From Clostridiaceae bacterium (GTDB lineage: Bacteria > Bacillota_I > Bacilli_A > Erysipelotrichales > Coprobacillaceae), in the NCBI GenBank assembly GCA_902363625.1, contig CABJAS010000001.1, forward strand, positions 62,001 through 126,000: a stretch of 64,000 nucleotides of DNA. Direction: 5' to 3'. The notes under the pieces are model-generated. The model searched no databases. It was not told where the DNA came from and saw only the letters and a list, made by a program, of their open reading frames with translations. Shown here piece by piece: positions 12,418-19,772 of the stretch (its first letter is position 1; every line of letters begins with the position of its first letter). Made by a program: the position numbers and the translations under genes.

Positions 12418-12466
12418 TGGACTTAGTACACCGGATGTACTATAATATAGTAAACAAGATGTACTA
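12418..12466 (+). promoter_or_regulatory. MarR-controlled promoter with two operators
   Basis: A promoter TGGACT (12418-12423), 17-base spacer, TATAAT (12441-12446). Operator 1 is TAGTACA-N5-TGTACTA at 12424-12442 and fills the spacer; operator 2 is TAGTAAA-N5-TGTACTA at 12448-12466, just downstream of the -10. Their centres are 24 bp apart, so two dimers could bind on nearly the same face. A MarR regulator bound here would block polymerase. Confidence 0.8.
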
Positions 12467-12484
12467 TCTATAAAGGAGGACATG

Positions 12485-12913
12485 ATGGATAAACAAATGT
12501 ATGCAGCAGACCAAATTTCATTGTTTTGCAGGATCAATATTAATACAAAGAAAGCTTTGCCGATTCGTTCGAGTGAAATGGGGCTGTTAATTTATTTAGT
12601 AAAAACAAAGCACGTCAAGACACCGATGGCTATTGCTGATTTTTTCAAAGTATCTAAAGCGATGGTCACAAATATGATGACATCATTAACTAAAAAAGGA
12701 TATATTATAAAACAAAGATCTACAGAAGACAAACGAAGTGTTTTTCTTATGCCAACGACTCTGGCCATTGATTTAGTGGAAGAAACTTATGAGGAATATT
12801 ATAAAAATCTGGTACTCCTAGAAAAGAATATGGGTGAAGAAAAGTTTGGACAATTTATTGAGTTATTGAAACAGGCAAACGAAATATTATTGGAGGAAAG
12901 AAAAGATGGGTAA
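12485..12913 (+). CDS. MarR-family transcriptional regulator
   Basis: A 142-residue winged-helix protein (recognition region FFKVSKAMVTNMMTSLTKKG, wing around EDKRSVF). Two tandem ATGs exist at 12482 and 12485; the AAAGGAGG site at 12472-12479 is better spaced for the second. Its own promoter carries two matching palindromes, so autorepression relieved by a small ligand is likely. It overlaps the following NmrA-like gene by eight bases, and that enzyme is the probable regulated output. Confidence 0.9.
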   Translation: MDKQMYAADQISLFCRININTKKALPIRSSEMGLLIYLVKTKHVKTPMAIADFFKVSKAMVTNMMTSLTKKGYIIKQRSTEDKRSVFLMPTTLAIDLVEETYEEYYKNLVLLEKNMGEEKFGQFIELLKQANEILLEERKDG

Positions 12914-13775
12914 AATCATGGTTACAGGAGCATTAGGGAATGTAGGAGGCTTCGTGGCGAAGCAAGCCATTAGCAATGGGCAGGAAGTAGTTGTGGCAGA
13001 TATTGATGTCACTGCGCTAAAAAAAAGATATCGTGATAAAGCAGAATGTGTTTATTTTGATTTTACTGATCAAAGCTGCTATGAAGAAGCATTAAAAGAG
13101 GTTGATCGTGTCTTTATTATGAGACCTCCGCATTTAGGGAAACCGGAGGATTTAAAACCTTTTATTGAAAGTCTGAAAACAAAGCCATCCATGCAAATGG
13201 TCTGCTTTCTCTCTTTGTTAGGGATTGAAAAGAATCCAATGCCTCCTCATCATAAGATCGAAAAATATATCGAACAGTCAGGACTTCCGTATTGTCATAT
13301 TCGACCAAGCTTTTTTATGCAAAATATCAGTGGTGTGCATGCCTTTGAAATCAAACATTTCGATAATATTGTGGTTCCGGTCAAAAAAGCTTTGACTAGC
13401 TTTATTGATGCCAGAGACATCGGTGAACTCACAGCAGAAGTTTTAACCCGTCCGCAGCAGCATATAAATCAAGCTTATTCCATTACAGGGCCTAAAGCAA
13501 TGGACTATTATGAAGTAGCGGCAATATTAAGCAAGGAGCTTGGACGAAAGATTCGATATGCTAATCCTAGTCCGTGTCTTTCAAAAAAGTATTGGATTAA
13601 GATCCGAAAATTGGATAAAGAGTATGCTTCAGTCATGGGGATGCTTTATATGATTACACGCTTAGGCAACGCTAAAAAGGTAACCAATACCTTTGAACAA
13701 GTAATGAATAAAAAACCTAGAACATTTGCTGAGTTTGTACAAGAGAATAGGAATGCATGGATAGATCATCAATAA
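12906..13775 (+). CDS. NmrA/YtfG-like NAD(P)-binding oxidoreductase
   Basis: A 289-residue atypical short-chain dehydrogenase with the N-terminal dinucleotide motif GALGNVGG and a C-terminal substrate region; SFIDARDIGE is typical of the NmrA/quinone-reductase-like group. Proteins of this group act as NAD(P)H-dependent quinone reductases or redox sensors. The gene starts inside the marR-type gene and shares its promoter, so it is likely induced by the same ligand, for example a quinone or phenolic compound. The substrate is not evident from sequence. Confidence 0.85.
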   Translation: MGKIMVTGALGNVGGFVAKQAISNGQEVVVADIDVTALKKRYRDKAECVYFDFTDQSCYEEALKEVDRVFIMRPPHLGKPEDLKPFIESLKTKPSMQMVCFLSLLGIEKNPMPPHHKIEKYIEQSGLPYCHIRPSFFMQNISGVHAFEIKHFDNIVVPVKKALTSFIDARDIGELTAEVLTRPQQHINQAYSITGPKAMDYYEVAAILSKELGRKIRYANPSPCLSKKYWIKIRKLDKEYASVMGMLYMITRLGNAKKVTNTFEQVMNKKPRTFAEFVQENRNAWIDHQ

Positions 13776-13781
13776 TAAATT

Positions 13782-13813
13782 AAAACGCATCTCAATCGGT
13801 TAGGATGCGTTTT
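13782..13813. terminator. Bidirectional terminator
   Basis: Stem AAAACGCATC/GATGCGTTTT between convergent genes, with A/T tracts on both sides that give a U-tail in either direction. Confidence 0.85.
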
Positions 13814-13833
13814 ATTCTATAATAAAATTTAAA

Positions 13834-14379
13834 TTAAAGCGTATTGAAATAATCCTGACAATTCAAGACAGAAGCAAATTTCTGATTTAATGAAGCCATA
13901 TAAACATTGTGAACGACTTCTGCGGGAATCACTTCATTTTCCCATATTAAATCTTTAGTAGTACAGGCATCCGAAATTAAAGTGTTTGTATAACCTAAAC
14001 TTGATGCTGTCCTTACGGTTGTATCGATGCACATATGGCTCATCATGCCGCAGATAACTAATTCTGAAATATCGGCTTTATCTAATTCTTTTTGCAATGC
14101 TGTTTTAAAAAAACTGTCCGGATAATGTTTAATAATAACTTTTTCATTATCCAACGGGATAAGATCGGGATGCAGTTTAACCCCATTCGTATTTTCAACA
14201 AAGAAACTCGCATTTTGATCTGCAATGTGTTGAATATAGAAGACAGGCAGATGCTGTTTTCTAAAATAAAATAACAATTTTTTTATGACGGCTAAGGCAA
14301 ATTCAGGCTGATACAGTTCACATTTACCCTTTGAAAAATAATCATTTTGAACATCAATGATTAATAATGCTTTATTCAT
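13834..14379 (-). CDS. Isochorismatase-family cysteine hydrolase
   Basis: A 181-residue cysteine hydrolase with the family triad in place: D9 (IIDVQNDYF), K84 (IIKHYPDSF) and C117 (GMMSHMCIDTTVR). The group includes nicotinamidases and isochorismatases; the substrate cannot be assigned, and the nicotinamidase metal-binding set is not obvious. It lies 64 bases downstream of, and in the same direction as, an HxlR regulator, which probably controls it. Confidence 0.9.
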   Translation of the reverse strand: MNKALLIIDVQNDYFSKGKCELYQPEFALAVIKKLLFYFRKQHLPVFYIQHIADQNASFFVENTNGVKLHPDLIPLDNEKVIIKHYPDSFFKTALQKELDKADISELVICGMMSHMCIDTTVRTASSLGYTNTLISDACTTKDLIWENEVIPAEVVHNVYMASLNQKFASVLNCQDYFNTL

Positions 14380-14443
14380 TTTCTCATATCCTCTCTTTTG
14401 ATGATGCTATGACTAGCATATAAGGAATCACATATAAAGTAAA

Positions 14444-14818
14444 TTACTTACTTTTTTGTGTATAGGGGATTCCTTTTTGAATAAGCATTTCGGTTTGTTC
14501 ATGCTCGACCATATAATCGATGCCAATTTCCTGCATGATTTTTATAGCTGAGAGCATTTTTTCTCCTTGACTCGTTAAAAAGTATTCAACTTTTAATGGG
14601 TAGCCATCATATGAGCGTTTATCTATTAATCCAAATGCTTTTAATTCATGAAGCTGTTCCAACAACATCTTTTGAGTAATCCCATTGATGCTATGTAGAA
14701 GTTTGGAAAAAGACTGCTTTCCATTTCTTAATTGAAAAATAATGATTGTTTTCCATTTTCCTCTAATCATGTCATGAACTAATTCCAATGGACAGGTATA
14801 GTGTTCTCTAAGTTTCAT
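14444..14818 (-). CDS. HxlR-family transcriptional regulator
   Basis: A 124-residue winged-helix regulator (CPLELVHDMIRGKWKTII, then ITQKMLLEQLHEL, characteristic of HxlR/YodB). The frame is open further upstream to 14926, but the ATG at 14818 has a GGAG site eight bases in front and matches the normal family start. HxlR proteins often sense thiol-reactive electrophiles through an N-terminal cysteine; a cysteine is present in HYTCPLE. It is divergent from the gene at 14996. Confidence 0.9.
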   Translation of the reverse strand: MKLREHYTCPLELVHDMIRGKWKTIIIFQLRNGKQSFSKLLHSINGITQKMLLEQLHELKAFGLIDKRSYDGYPLKVEYFLTSQGEKMLSAIKIMQEIGIDYMVEHEQTEMLIQKGIPYTQKSK

Positions 14819-14961
14819 TTTATCATCTCCAATTGTTTTTATTTTACACAGTGTTATATGAAAATACAAATTAATTAAAGATAACATAGAGTCATTTATA
14901 ATGATCTGTTTAGAAGATGCTGACAAATTATAAATAAAATTTAAAATATACTTTTAAACAA

Positions 14962-14970
14962 TGATATAAT
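14962..14970 (+). promoter_or_regulatory. Extended -10 promoter
   Basis: TGA plus TATAAT at 14965-14970. It puts the transcript start near 14977 and supports the start codon at 14996 over 14969. Confidence 0.65.
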
Positions 14971-14995
14971 GAAAATATGTGAGGAGGAGAAAATC

Positions 14996-15244
14996 ATGGC
15001 AAAAGTAAAACTGACGATTACAGACAGTCACTGTCGAGGCGGATATCATAAAATCGGAGATAGTTTTATAGTGGAAGATCTCTGTCCGCCGATGTGTCAT
15101 GAATTATGGAATCAGCTGTATCCAATGCTGTATGCTGTTTTAAATGGAGCTGAATTGGATTATGGTGAGCATAAAACGGCGATGTTTGATGTGGAATGTC
15201 CCGATCATGGAAGAGTTAAAGTGCATGGTGAAAGAGTAGAATAA
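14996..15244 (+). CDS. TIGR04076-family small protein
   Basis: An 82-residue cysteine-containing protein of the TIGR04076 family (KVKLTITDSHCRGGYHKIGD, DLCPPMCHELW, VECPDHG). The function of the family is unknown; the conserved cysteines suggest metal or redox chemistry. The start is set by a GAGGAGGAG site eight bases upstream. It is followed after 18 bases by a cysteine-rich DUF3795 protein in the same direction. Confidence 0.85.
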   Translation: MAKVKLTITDSHCRGGYHKIGDSFIVEDLCPPMCHELWNQLYPMLYAVLNGAELDYGEHKTAMFDVECPDHGRVKVHGERVE

Positions 15245-15262
15245 GAAGCAAAGGAGAAAGCT

Positions 15263-15688
15263 ATGAAAATGCCTGAAACAAATATTGATCCTGTTTATTT
15301 TGCCCCCTGCGGCATGAACTGTTTAGTCTGCTATAAACATTGTTATCATAAGAAGCCATGTGATGGATGCTTAAAAAGTGACCTTGGAAAACCTGAACAC
15401 TGTCGAAAATGCAAAATAAAAGATTGTGTAAAAGCTAAAAATATTACGTATTGTTTTGAATGCTCGGAATATCCTTGTGTTCGAGTTAAGAATTTAGAAA
15501 AAAGTTATAATAAACGTTATCAGACGAGCCTGATAAAAAACAGTGAGCTTGTTAAGGAAAAAGGGCTTGCCGAATTCATGCGCCTGCAAAAGAATAAATA
15601 TACATGTAAGAACTGTGGGGGGATTATTTCTTTGCATGATGGAGAATGCAGTGAATGTCAGACTAAAATGAAAGTGGGGAATGAGTGA
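15263..15688 (+). CDS. DUF3795-type cysteine-rich protein
   Basis: A 141-residue protein with about 18 cysteines arranged in pairs: APCGMNCLVCYKHCYHKKPCDGC near the start, CRKC and CFECSEYPC in the middle and a C-terminal zinc ribbon (CKNCGG then CSECQ). The N-terminal layout is that of DUF3795, a family of unknown function presumed to bind zinc or Fe-S. It shares a transcript with the TIGR04076 gene. Its stop overlaps the start of a decayed hydrolase frame. Confidence 0.8.
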   Translation: MKMPETNIDPVYFAPCGMNCLVCYKHCYHKKPCDGCLKSDLGKPEHCRKCKIKDCVKAKNITYCFECSEYPCVRVKNLEKSYNKRYQTSLIKNSELVKEKGLAEFMRLQKNKYTCKNCGGIISLHDGECSECQTKMKVGNE

Positions 15689-16127
15689 AAATATATACAT
15701 TAAAATTAATAATGATATTAAAGGAATCAGTCAAGCAACCTCTATATAGAATGACTTATATGAAACCTGCTGAAAGTTTTTATAGAAATTTAATGACACA
15801 GGAGCATGTGACGGCATATGGGGGAAAATTTTGAAAATGTTTCAAGATGAAAGAAAGTATTATACTCCGGAGTTATTTAAAGAAATTCAAGAGGATTTTG
15901 ATTATACGCATTATTTAGAATTGCTAGATCAAAAAGTATATGCTATTTACGGAGATCGTAATCAGATAGAGTATGAACGTAAAATTGAAGATTTAAATTT
16001 ACCGATAAGCGCACTGGAAAAATTAGAGATTCGTTTTGTTCATAATGCCTGTCATATGATTATGCTGGAAAATCCAGAAGGGCTTTATGCTGTTTTAAAA
16101 TCAATATTTGATGAACTATCCGTTTAA
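15685..16127 (+). pseudogene. Remnant of an alpha/beta hydrolase (C-terminal part, frameshifted)
   Basis: Two frames together read as the end of an alpha/beta hydrolase. The first (15685-15834) ends AYGGKF then stop; the second, open across 15831-16127, continues KMFQDERKYY and ends with the usual VYAIYGD strand and the NACHMIMLENPEG stretch that carries the catalytic histidine. One extra G in the G5 run at 15820-15824 would join the frames. The N-terminal half with the nucleophile serine is absent, since a stop codon lies just upstream. I see this as a gene remnant; a short expressed protein of 98 residues is the alternative. Confidence 0.65.
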
Positions 16128-16141
16128 AAGGAAGTTTTAAT

Positions 16142-16175
16142 TATAAAAGACAGAGAAGATCCTCTGTCTTTTATA
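16142..16175. terminator. Bidirectional terminator
   Basis: A 14-bp perfect stem (16142-16155 with 16162-16175), six-base loop, A/T-rich arms. It overlaps the stop codon of the minus-strand acetyltransferase. Confidence 0.88.
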
Positions 16176-16782
16176 GAGTGTTTAAATAGTCGTTCTGCTG
16201 CTCCAACCAGTATTGTCGATCAACTGGTGTTATATTGCGGATGACCTTGCAGGGATTGCCGGCAGCGATGACACCTGCGGGAATGTCTTTGGTTACGACA
16301 GCACCAGAACCAATGATCGTGCCTTCGCCAATTGTTACTCCGGGATTTATGACTACACTGCCTGCGATCCAAACGTCATTGCCGATTGTCACTGGAAGTG
16401 CATATTCTAAACCTGATTTTCTGACTTCTAAATCAATGGGATGAGAAGCGGTGTAAATGGATACCCTTGGACCAATCATTACATTATCGCCTAGAGTGAT
16501 CTTATTTAAATCTAAAAAGATGCAATCAAAATTGATAAAACAGTCATCACCGACAGAAATGTTAGAACCGTGACTACAGTAAAAAGGAGCTTTAACATAA
16601 ATATTTTTACCCGCAGAACCAAAGAGTTCCCGAATAAGCTTTTCACGTAATTCATTTTCATCTGGTGCAGTTTGATTAAATAAATAGCTTAAACGACGCC
16701 CATGATGTTTCATTTTTGATATTTCTTCTCCTTCTGATCGATATAATTTTCCTGCTAATAATCGTTCTTTATTATTTACCAT
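16171..16782 (-). CDS. Maltose/galactoside O-acetyltransferase-like protein (copy 1)
   Basis: A 203-residue left-handed beta-helix acetyltransferase: N-terminal Mac domain (ERLLAGKLYRSEGEEI), then hexapeptide repeats (ISVGDDCFINFDC, VTIGNDVWIAGSVVINPGVTIGEGTIIGSGAVV) with the catalytic-type histidine in the YTASHPID segment. It transfers acetyl from acetyl-CoA to a sugar hydroxyl. SD GGAAGG precedes the ATG. It is the first of three paralogues in the window (also at 18195 and 35413). The natural acceptor is not known for most family members. Confidence 0.88.
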   Translation of the reverse strand: MVNNKERLLAGKLYRSEGEEISKMKHHGRRLSYLFNQTAPDENELREKLIRELFGSAGKNIYVKAPFYCSHGSNISVGDDCFINFDCIFLDLNKITLGDNVMIGPRVSIYTASHPIDLEVRKSGLEYALPVTIGNDVWIAGSVVINPGVTIGEGTIIGSGAVVTKDIPAGVIAAGNPCKVIRNITPVDRQYWLEQQNDYLNTL

Positions 16783-17483
16783 GTTGTTTCCTTCCTTTTA
16801 TTACCCGGTTTAATTTTCCCGTGGTGTATCTTCGCATGTTCGATTCGCTCTTGGTGAATATCCACCGTTCTAGCTTTTAATATAATACCAATATTTATGA
16901 TCAATGAGTTTTAAAGACCTTTACAATTTCGTCATTTGGTCTTCAATGACTATTTTGATACTTTTCCTTAATTACAAATTGTAGAAGGGATAAGCATCAT
17001 TTTTCTTTAATTGTATAGTTTATAATTTCACTTTCTTTTTATATGATAAACACTTTCTATTCTGTTTGTCAAGAAACCACTGGCTTGAAAGCTGGCTTTA
17101 ATATAAGGTTTTTTGTATAGAGAATAAAGGTTAAAATAATAATTAAGGGAGATGAATTTACATAGGATCAAATAGGTGATTGGAAAAAAGAGTAAAAGTA
17201 GGAGCATTAGTTTCAAGCGGAAAGCGACGTGCCATCGTCATCACAAGTATACTTTTTTTAAAATATGGAATTAGAATTACAGAAAAAAAGAATTAGGATT
17301 TTGGCTAATGTTTAATTTTCTGTCAATGTAAGTAATTGTGCTTTTATTTAAAGTTTCGTATAATAAAGTAAAAGATCATTATCAAAAAGAACAATGTTAA
17401 GAAGATTTGACAAGATGCCTAATCGATTTGATAGCTAAAAATTGGTTAAAATGCTTATAATACAGGTAGAAAGGGGAGTTATG
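16783..17483. other. 700-base gap without a convincing gene
   Basis: AT-rich spacer between divergent genes. On the minus side there is a GGTG-N6-CACC partial palindrome near 16848-16863 and a possible -10 around 16880. On the plus side there is TATAAT at 17456-17461 before the XRE gene. A 62-codon minus frame (17028-17216) has no family likeness and odd composition. The stretch may be decayed sequence; nothing else could be supported. Confidence 0.5.
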
Positions 17484-17888
17484 ATGACGTTTGGGGATAA
17501 ATTAATAGAATTAAGAAAGAGCAGAGGATTATCACAGGAAAAAGTGGCGGAACAGCTATCTGTAACAAGACAAACCATCTCCAACTGGGAGACAAATCAA
17601 GCGATGCCAACGATCGATAAAGCAAAAGATTTGTCTAAATTGTTTCGTGTTAGTTTGGATGAGTTATTAGATAATGATGTTTCTTCGATTATGCTGGATC
17701 GTATGAGCAATGTTGAAAAATTAGCTAGCATGCTTATAAAAATTATTAAAGGATTTGGCGTAGCTTTGATTGTACTGCTGATTATAAGTATCTTATCTAT
17801 CATTTTTTCTTACACTAGTTTTAGAAATGCCAATAGTAAAACCGTTCAGCCTGATAAAGAAGCAATAGTTGATGTAGGGGGAATTTAA
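17484..17888 (+). CDS. XRE-family regulator with a C-terminal membrane anchor
   Basis: A 134-residue protein: an HTH-3 domain at 1-60 (LIELRKSRGLSQEKVAEQL, then VTRQTISNWETNQAMP) followed by a linker and one membrane helix at about 91-111. The start at 17484 is chosen because AAGGGGAG at 17471-17478 sits five bases in front; the upstream frame to 17442 has no site and precedes the likely transcript start. Two bases later comes a membrane protein, so regulator and partner may form a membrane complex. The signal and targets are unknown. Confidence 0.85.
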   Translation: MTFGDKLIELRKSRGLSQEKVAEQLSVTRQTISNWETNQAMPTIDKAKDLSKLFRVSLDELLDNDVSSIMLDRMSNVEKLASMLIKIIKGFGVALIVLLIISILSIIFSYTSFRNANSKTVQPDKEAIVDVGGI

Positions 17889-17889
17889 A

Positions 17890-18210
17890 ATGAAGGAAAT
17901 AAAAAAATGGAGCGTTTATCTGATTTGTCCTATCAGCTGTTTTTATATATTGCCAATGCTTATTCGTGACACCGGATCCGCCATGTTTATCTTATTAGGT
18001 GTTGTCCCGGTTTTATGCTTTGCAAATGGGCTGTATTATGGACTAAAAGAAAATAAAGCGATGATTTATTCGCTTCTTGTAGGTCTTTTGTTTTTACCAA
18101 CTATTTATTTGTTTTATAATTCCTCTGCAAGTGTTTATACGATTATTTTCTCCTTATTATCTTTTACAGGGGCAATGATTGGAAAGGGGGTTCTATGGCT
18201 AAAAAGATGA
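17890..18210 (+). CDS. Small polytopic membrane protein
   Basis: A 106-residue hydrophobic protein with about four membrane helices. No family recognised. It starts one base after the XRE gene stop with a GGGGG site and overlaps the following acetyltransferase by 16 bases, so the three genes form one translationally coupled unit. By position it could be a sensor or anti-regulator for the membrane-anchored XRE protein. Confidence 0.7.
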   Translation: MKEIKKWSVYLICPISCFYILPMLIRDTGSAMFILLGVVPVLCFANGLYYGLKENKAMIYSLLVGLLFLPTIYLFYNSSASVYTIIFSLLSFTGAMIGKGVLWLKR

Positions 18211-18782
18211 GCGAAAAAGAAAAGATGATCTGTGGGCTGGATTATTCTCCCCTTGATCCACGGCTGATTTGGGAGCGCGACAGGACAAGCCGGCTTTTAA
18301 AGCGATACAATCAAAGTACTTTTCATGAAGTGAATATGCGTCATCATTTATTAAAAAAGCTGATCCATACAACAGGTAATTTTTGGGTGAAACCGCCGTT
18401 TTATTGTGATTATGGCTATAATATTTATTTAGGCAAAGAGGTCATGCTGAATTATGGCTGTGTCTTGTTAGATGTCTGTCCGATTTATATCGGTGATCAT
18501 ACATTGATAGGACCTTATACCCAAATCTATACGGCATGTCACTCTTTAGATCCGCAGAAAAGAAAAAAATCCATCGAATATGGAAAACCGGTGGTAATCG
18601 GTCAAAATGTTTGGATTGGCGGTGGCTGTATTATCTTGCCGGGAGTGACGATTGGGGATAACAGTGTCATCGGGGCAGGAAGTGTTGTTACTAAGGATAT
18701 TGAATCAAATGTCATTGCAGTCGGGAATCCCTGCAAAGTAATAAAAAAGAACGAGGATCAAGCAGTTCGTTCTTATGAATAG
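18195..18782 (+). CDS. Maltose/galactoside O-acetyltransferase-like protein (copy 2)
   Basis: A 195-residue left-handed beta-helix acetyltransferase with the Mac-type N-terminus and hexapeptide repeats (VVIGQNVWIGGGCIILPGVTIGDNSVIGAGSVV, here quoted only as landmark ends VVIGQN and GAGSVV) and the active-site histidine region YTACHSLD. It is the third gene of the XRE unit, which suggests regulated acetylation of a sugar or surface component. Its 3' end runs ten bases into the end of the convergent LysR gene, and no terminator was seen between them. Confidence 0.85.
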   Translation: MAKKMSEKEKMICGLDYSPLDPRLIWERDRTSRLLKRYNQSTFHEVNMRHHLLKKLIHTTGNFWVKPPFYCDYGYNIYLGKEVMLNYGCVLLDVCPIYIGDHTLIGPYTQIYTACHSLDPQKRKKSIEYGKPVVIGQNVWIGGGCIILPGVTIGDNSVIGAGSVVTKDIESNVIAVGNPCKVIKKNEDQAVRSYE

Positions 18783-19651
18783 GTTTTGCAAGTCTCAATA
18801 AAGGCTTGCATTTTTTTATCAATGGTTTTATTTTTATGGGCACAAATTGAAAATTTTCTTTCTAAGATGATATTGCTGACATTGATGATCTGCAGCAAGC
18901 CTTGCTGTAATTCGTTTTCCACTAACTTCACCGGTACAAGGGCAATCCCATGATCATTTAATACAGCCTGCTTCACAGCTTCCCAGCTATGACATTGCCA
19001 AGTCGGGTGTATCGTGAAATTCTGATCCTTCAAGCAGCTCTCTAACTGTTCGCGTGTTCCGCTGCCTTCCTCGCGGTCGATGAGATCCAATGCCTTTAAG
19101 TCCTCCAAAACAAAATTGCTTTTGCCTTTTAAGCCTTCATAATGACTGGAAGCAACGAAGATCAGCTGATCATTGATGACAGGCTCCACTAAAATATCAG
19201 GATGTTCAATCGTACCTTCAATCAATGCAATATCTAGTTTATTATTTAAGATCATTTCTTCGATAATATGGCTGTTATCGACATAGACTTGCAGCTGTAA
19301 ACCGGGATTTTCCTGCTTTAACTTTTTTAGCATCGGTGCGAAGATGGTGCCGCCGATTGTCAGAGTAGCCCCAATGCGCAAAGGAAATTGATTAATATCG
19401 GAAAAGATATGATCGATTTCATCAAAGGACTCAAGAATCTGATTGGCTTTTTCCAATAAAATTTTTCCTTCATCGCTGATTAAAAGTGTTTTAGAGTAAC
19501 GCTCAAACAGCTTAACACCATAGAAATTTTCAATTTCCTGAATCTTTTGGGAGATCGTAGGCTGAGAGATGTAAAGTGCTTTCGCGGCTTTTGACATTGA
19601 TTTTGTTTCGGCTACGGTCTTAAAGATAAATAAATGTCTTCTGGTTATCAT
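18773..19651 (-). CDS. LysR-family regulator, likely controller of asrABC
   Basis: A 292-residue LTTR: N-terminal winged helix (FIFKTVAETKSMSKAAKAL, ISQPTISQKI) and a two-lobed effector domain (LRIGATLTIGG, DIALIEG, DREEGSGTREQLE). The reading frame extends to 19681, but the ATG at 19651 has an AGGAGG site and is the family start. It is divergent from asrA with a 121-base shared promoter region, the classical LTTR layout, so sulfite, a sulfur metabolite or redox state may be the effector. Cys/CbbR-like subtype; effector not deducible. Confidence 0.88.
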   Translation of the reverse strand: MITRRHLFIFKTVAETKSMSKAAKALYISQPTISQKIQEIENFYGVKLFERYSKTLLISDEGKILLEKANQILESFDEIDHIFSDINQFPLRIGATLTIGGTIFAPMLKKLKQENPGLQLQVYVDNSHIIEEMILNNKLDIALIEGTIEHPDILVEPVINDQLIFVASSHYEGLKGKSNFVLEDLKALDLIDREEGSGTREQLESCLKDQNFTIHPTWQCHSWEAVKQAVLNDHGIALVPVKLVENELQQGLLQIINVSNIILERKFSICAHKNKTIDKKMQAFIETCKTYS

Positions 19652-19700
19652 AAATTCCTCCTGTGTTATTGAAAATATCAATAGATGTTATTTGTTTTTG

Positions 19701-19733
19701 CTATTACTATAATAACATAGATAGTGATATAAT
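19701..19733 (+). promoter_or_regulatory. asrA promoter and candidate LysR box
   Basis: Extended -10 TGA-TATAAT (TATAAT at 19728-19733). Just upstream, CTAT-N12-ATAG (19701-19720) is an inverted repeat placed where an LTTR activator would sit, overlapping the -35 region, which is itself poor. The regulatory role is inferred from position. Confidence 0.5.
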
Positions 19734-19772
19734 TGTTAATGTAAATATGAATTTAAGCTAGGAGGAAAAATA

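Noticed and set aside
15685..15834. Intact small gene of its own
   Set aside because: Its end and the next frame together resemble one hydrolase fragment, which explains both better.
17028..17216. 62-codon minus-strand frame as a gene
   Set aside because: Low-complexity leucine-rich start, no family likeness and no convincing ribosome site.
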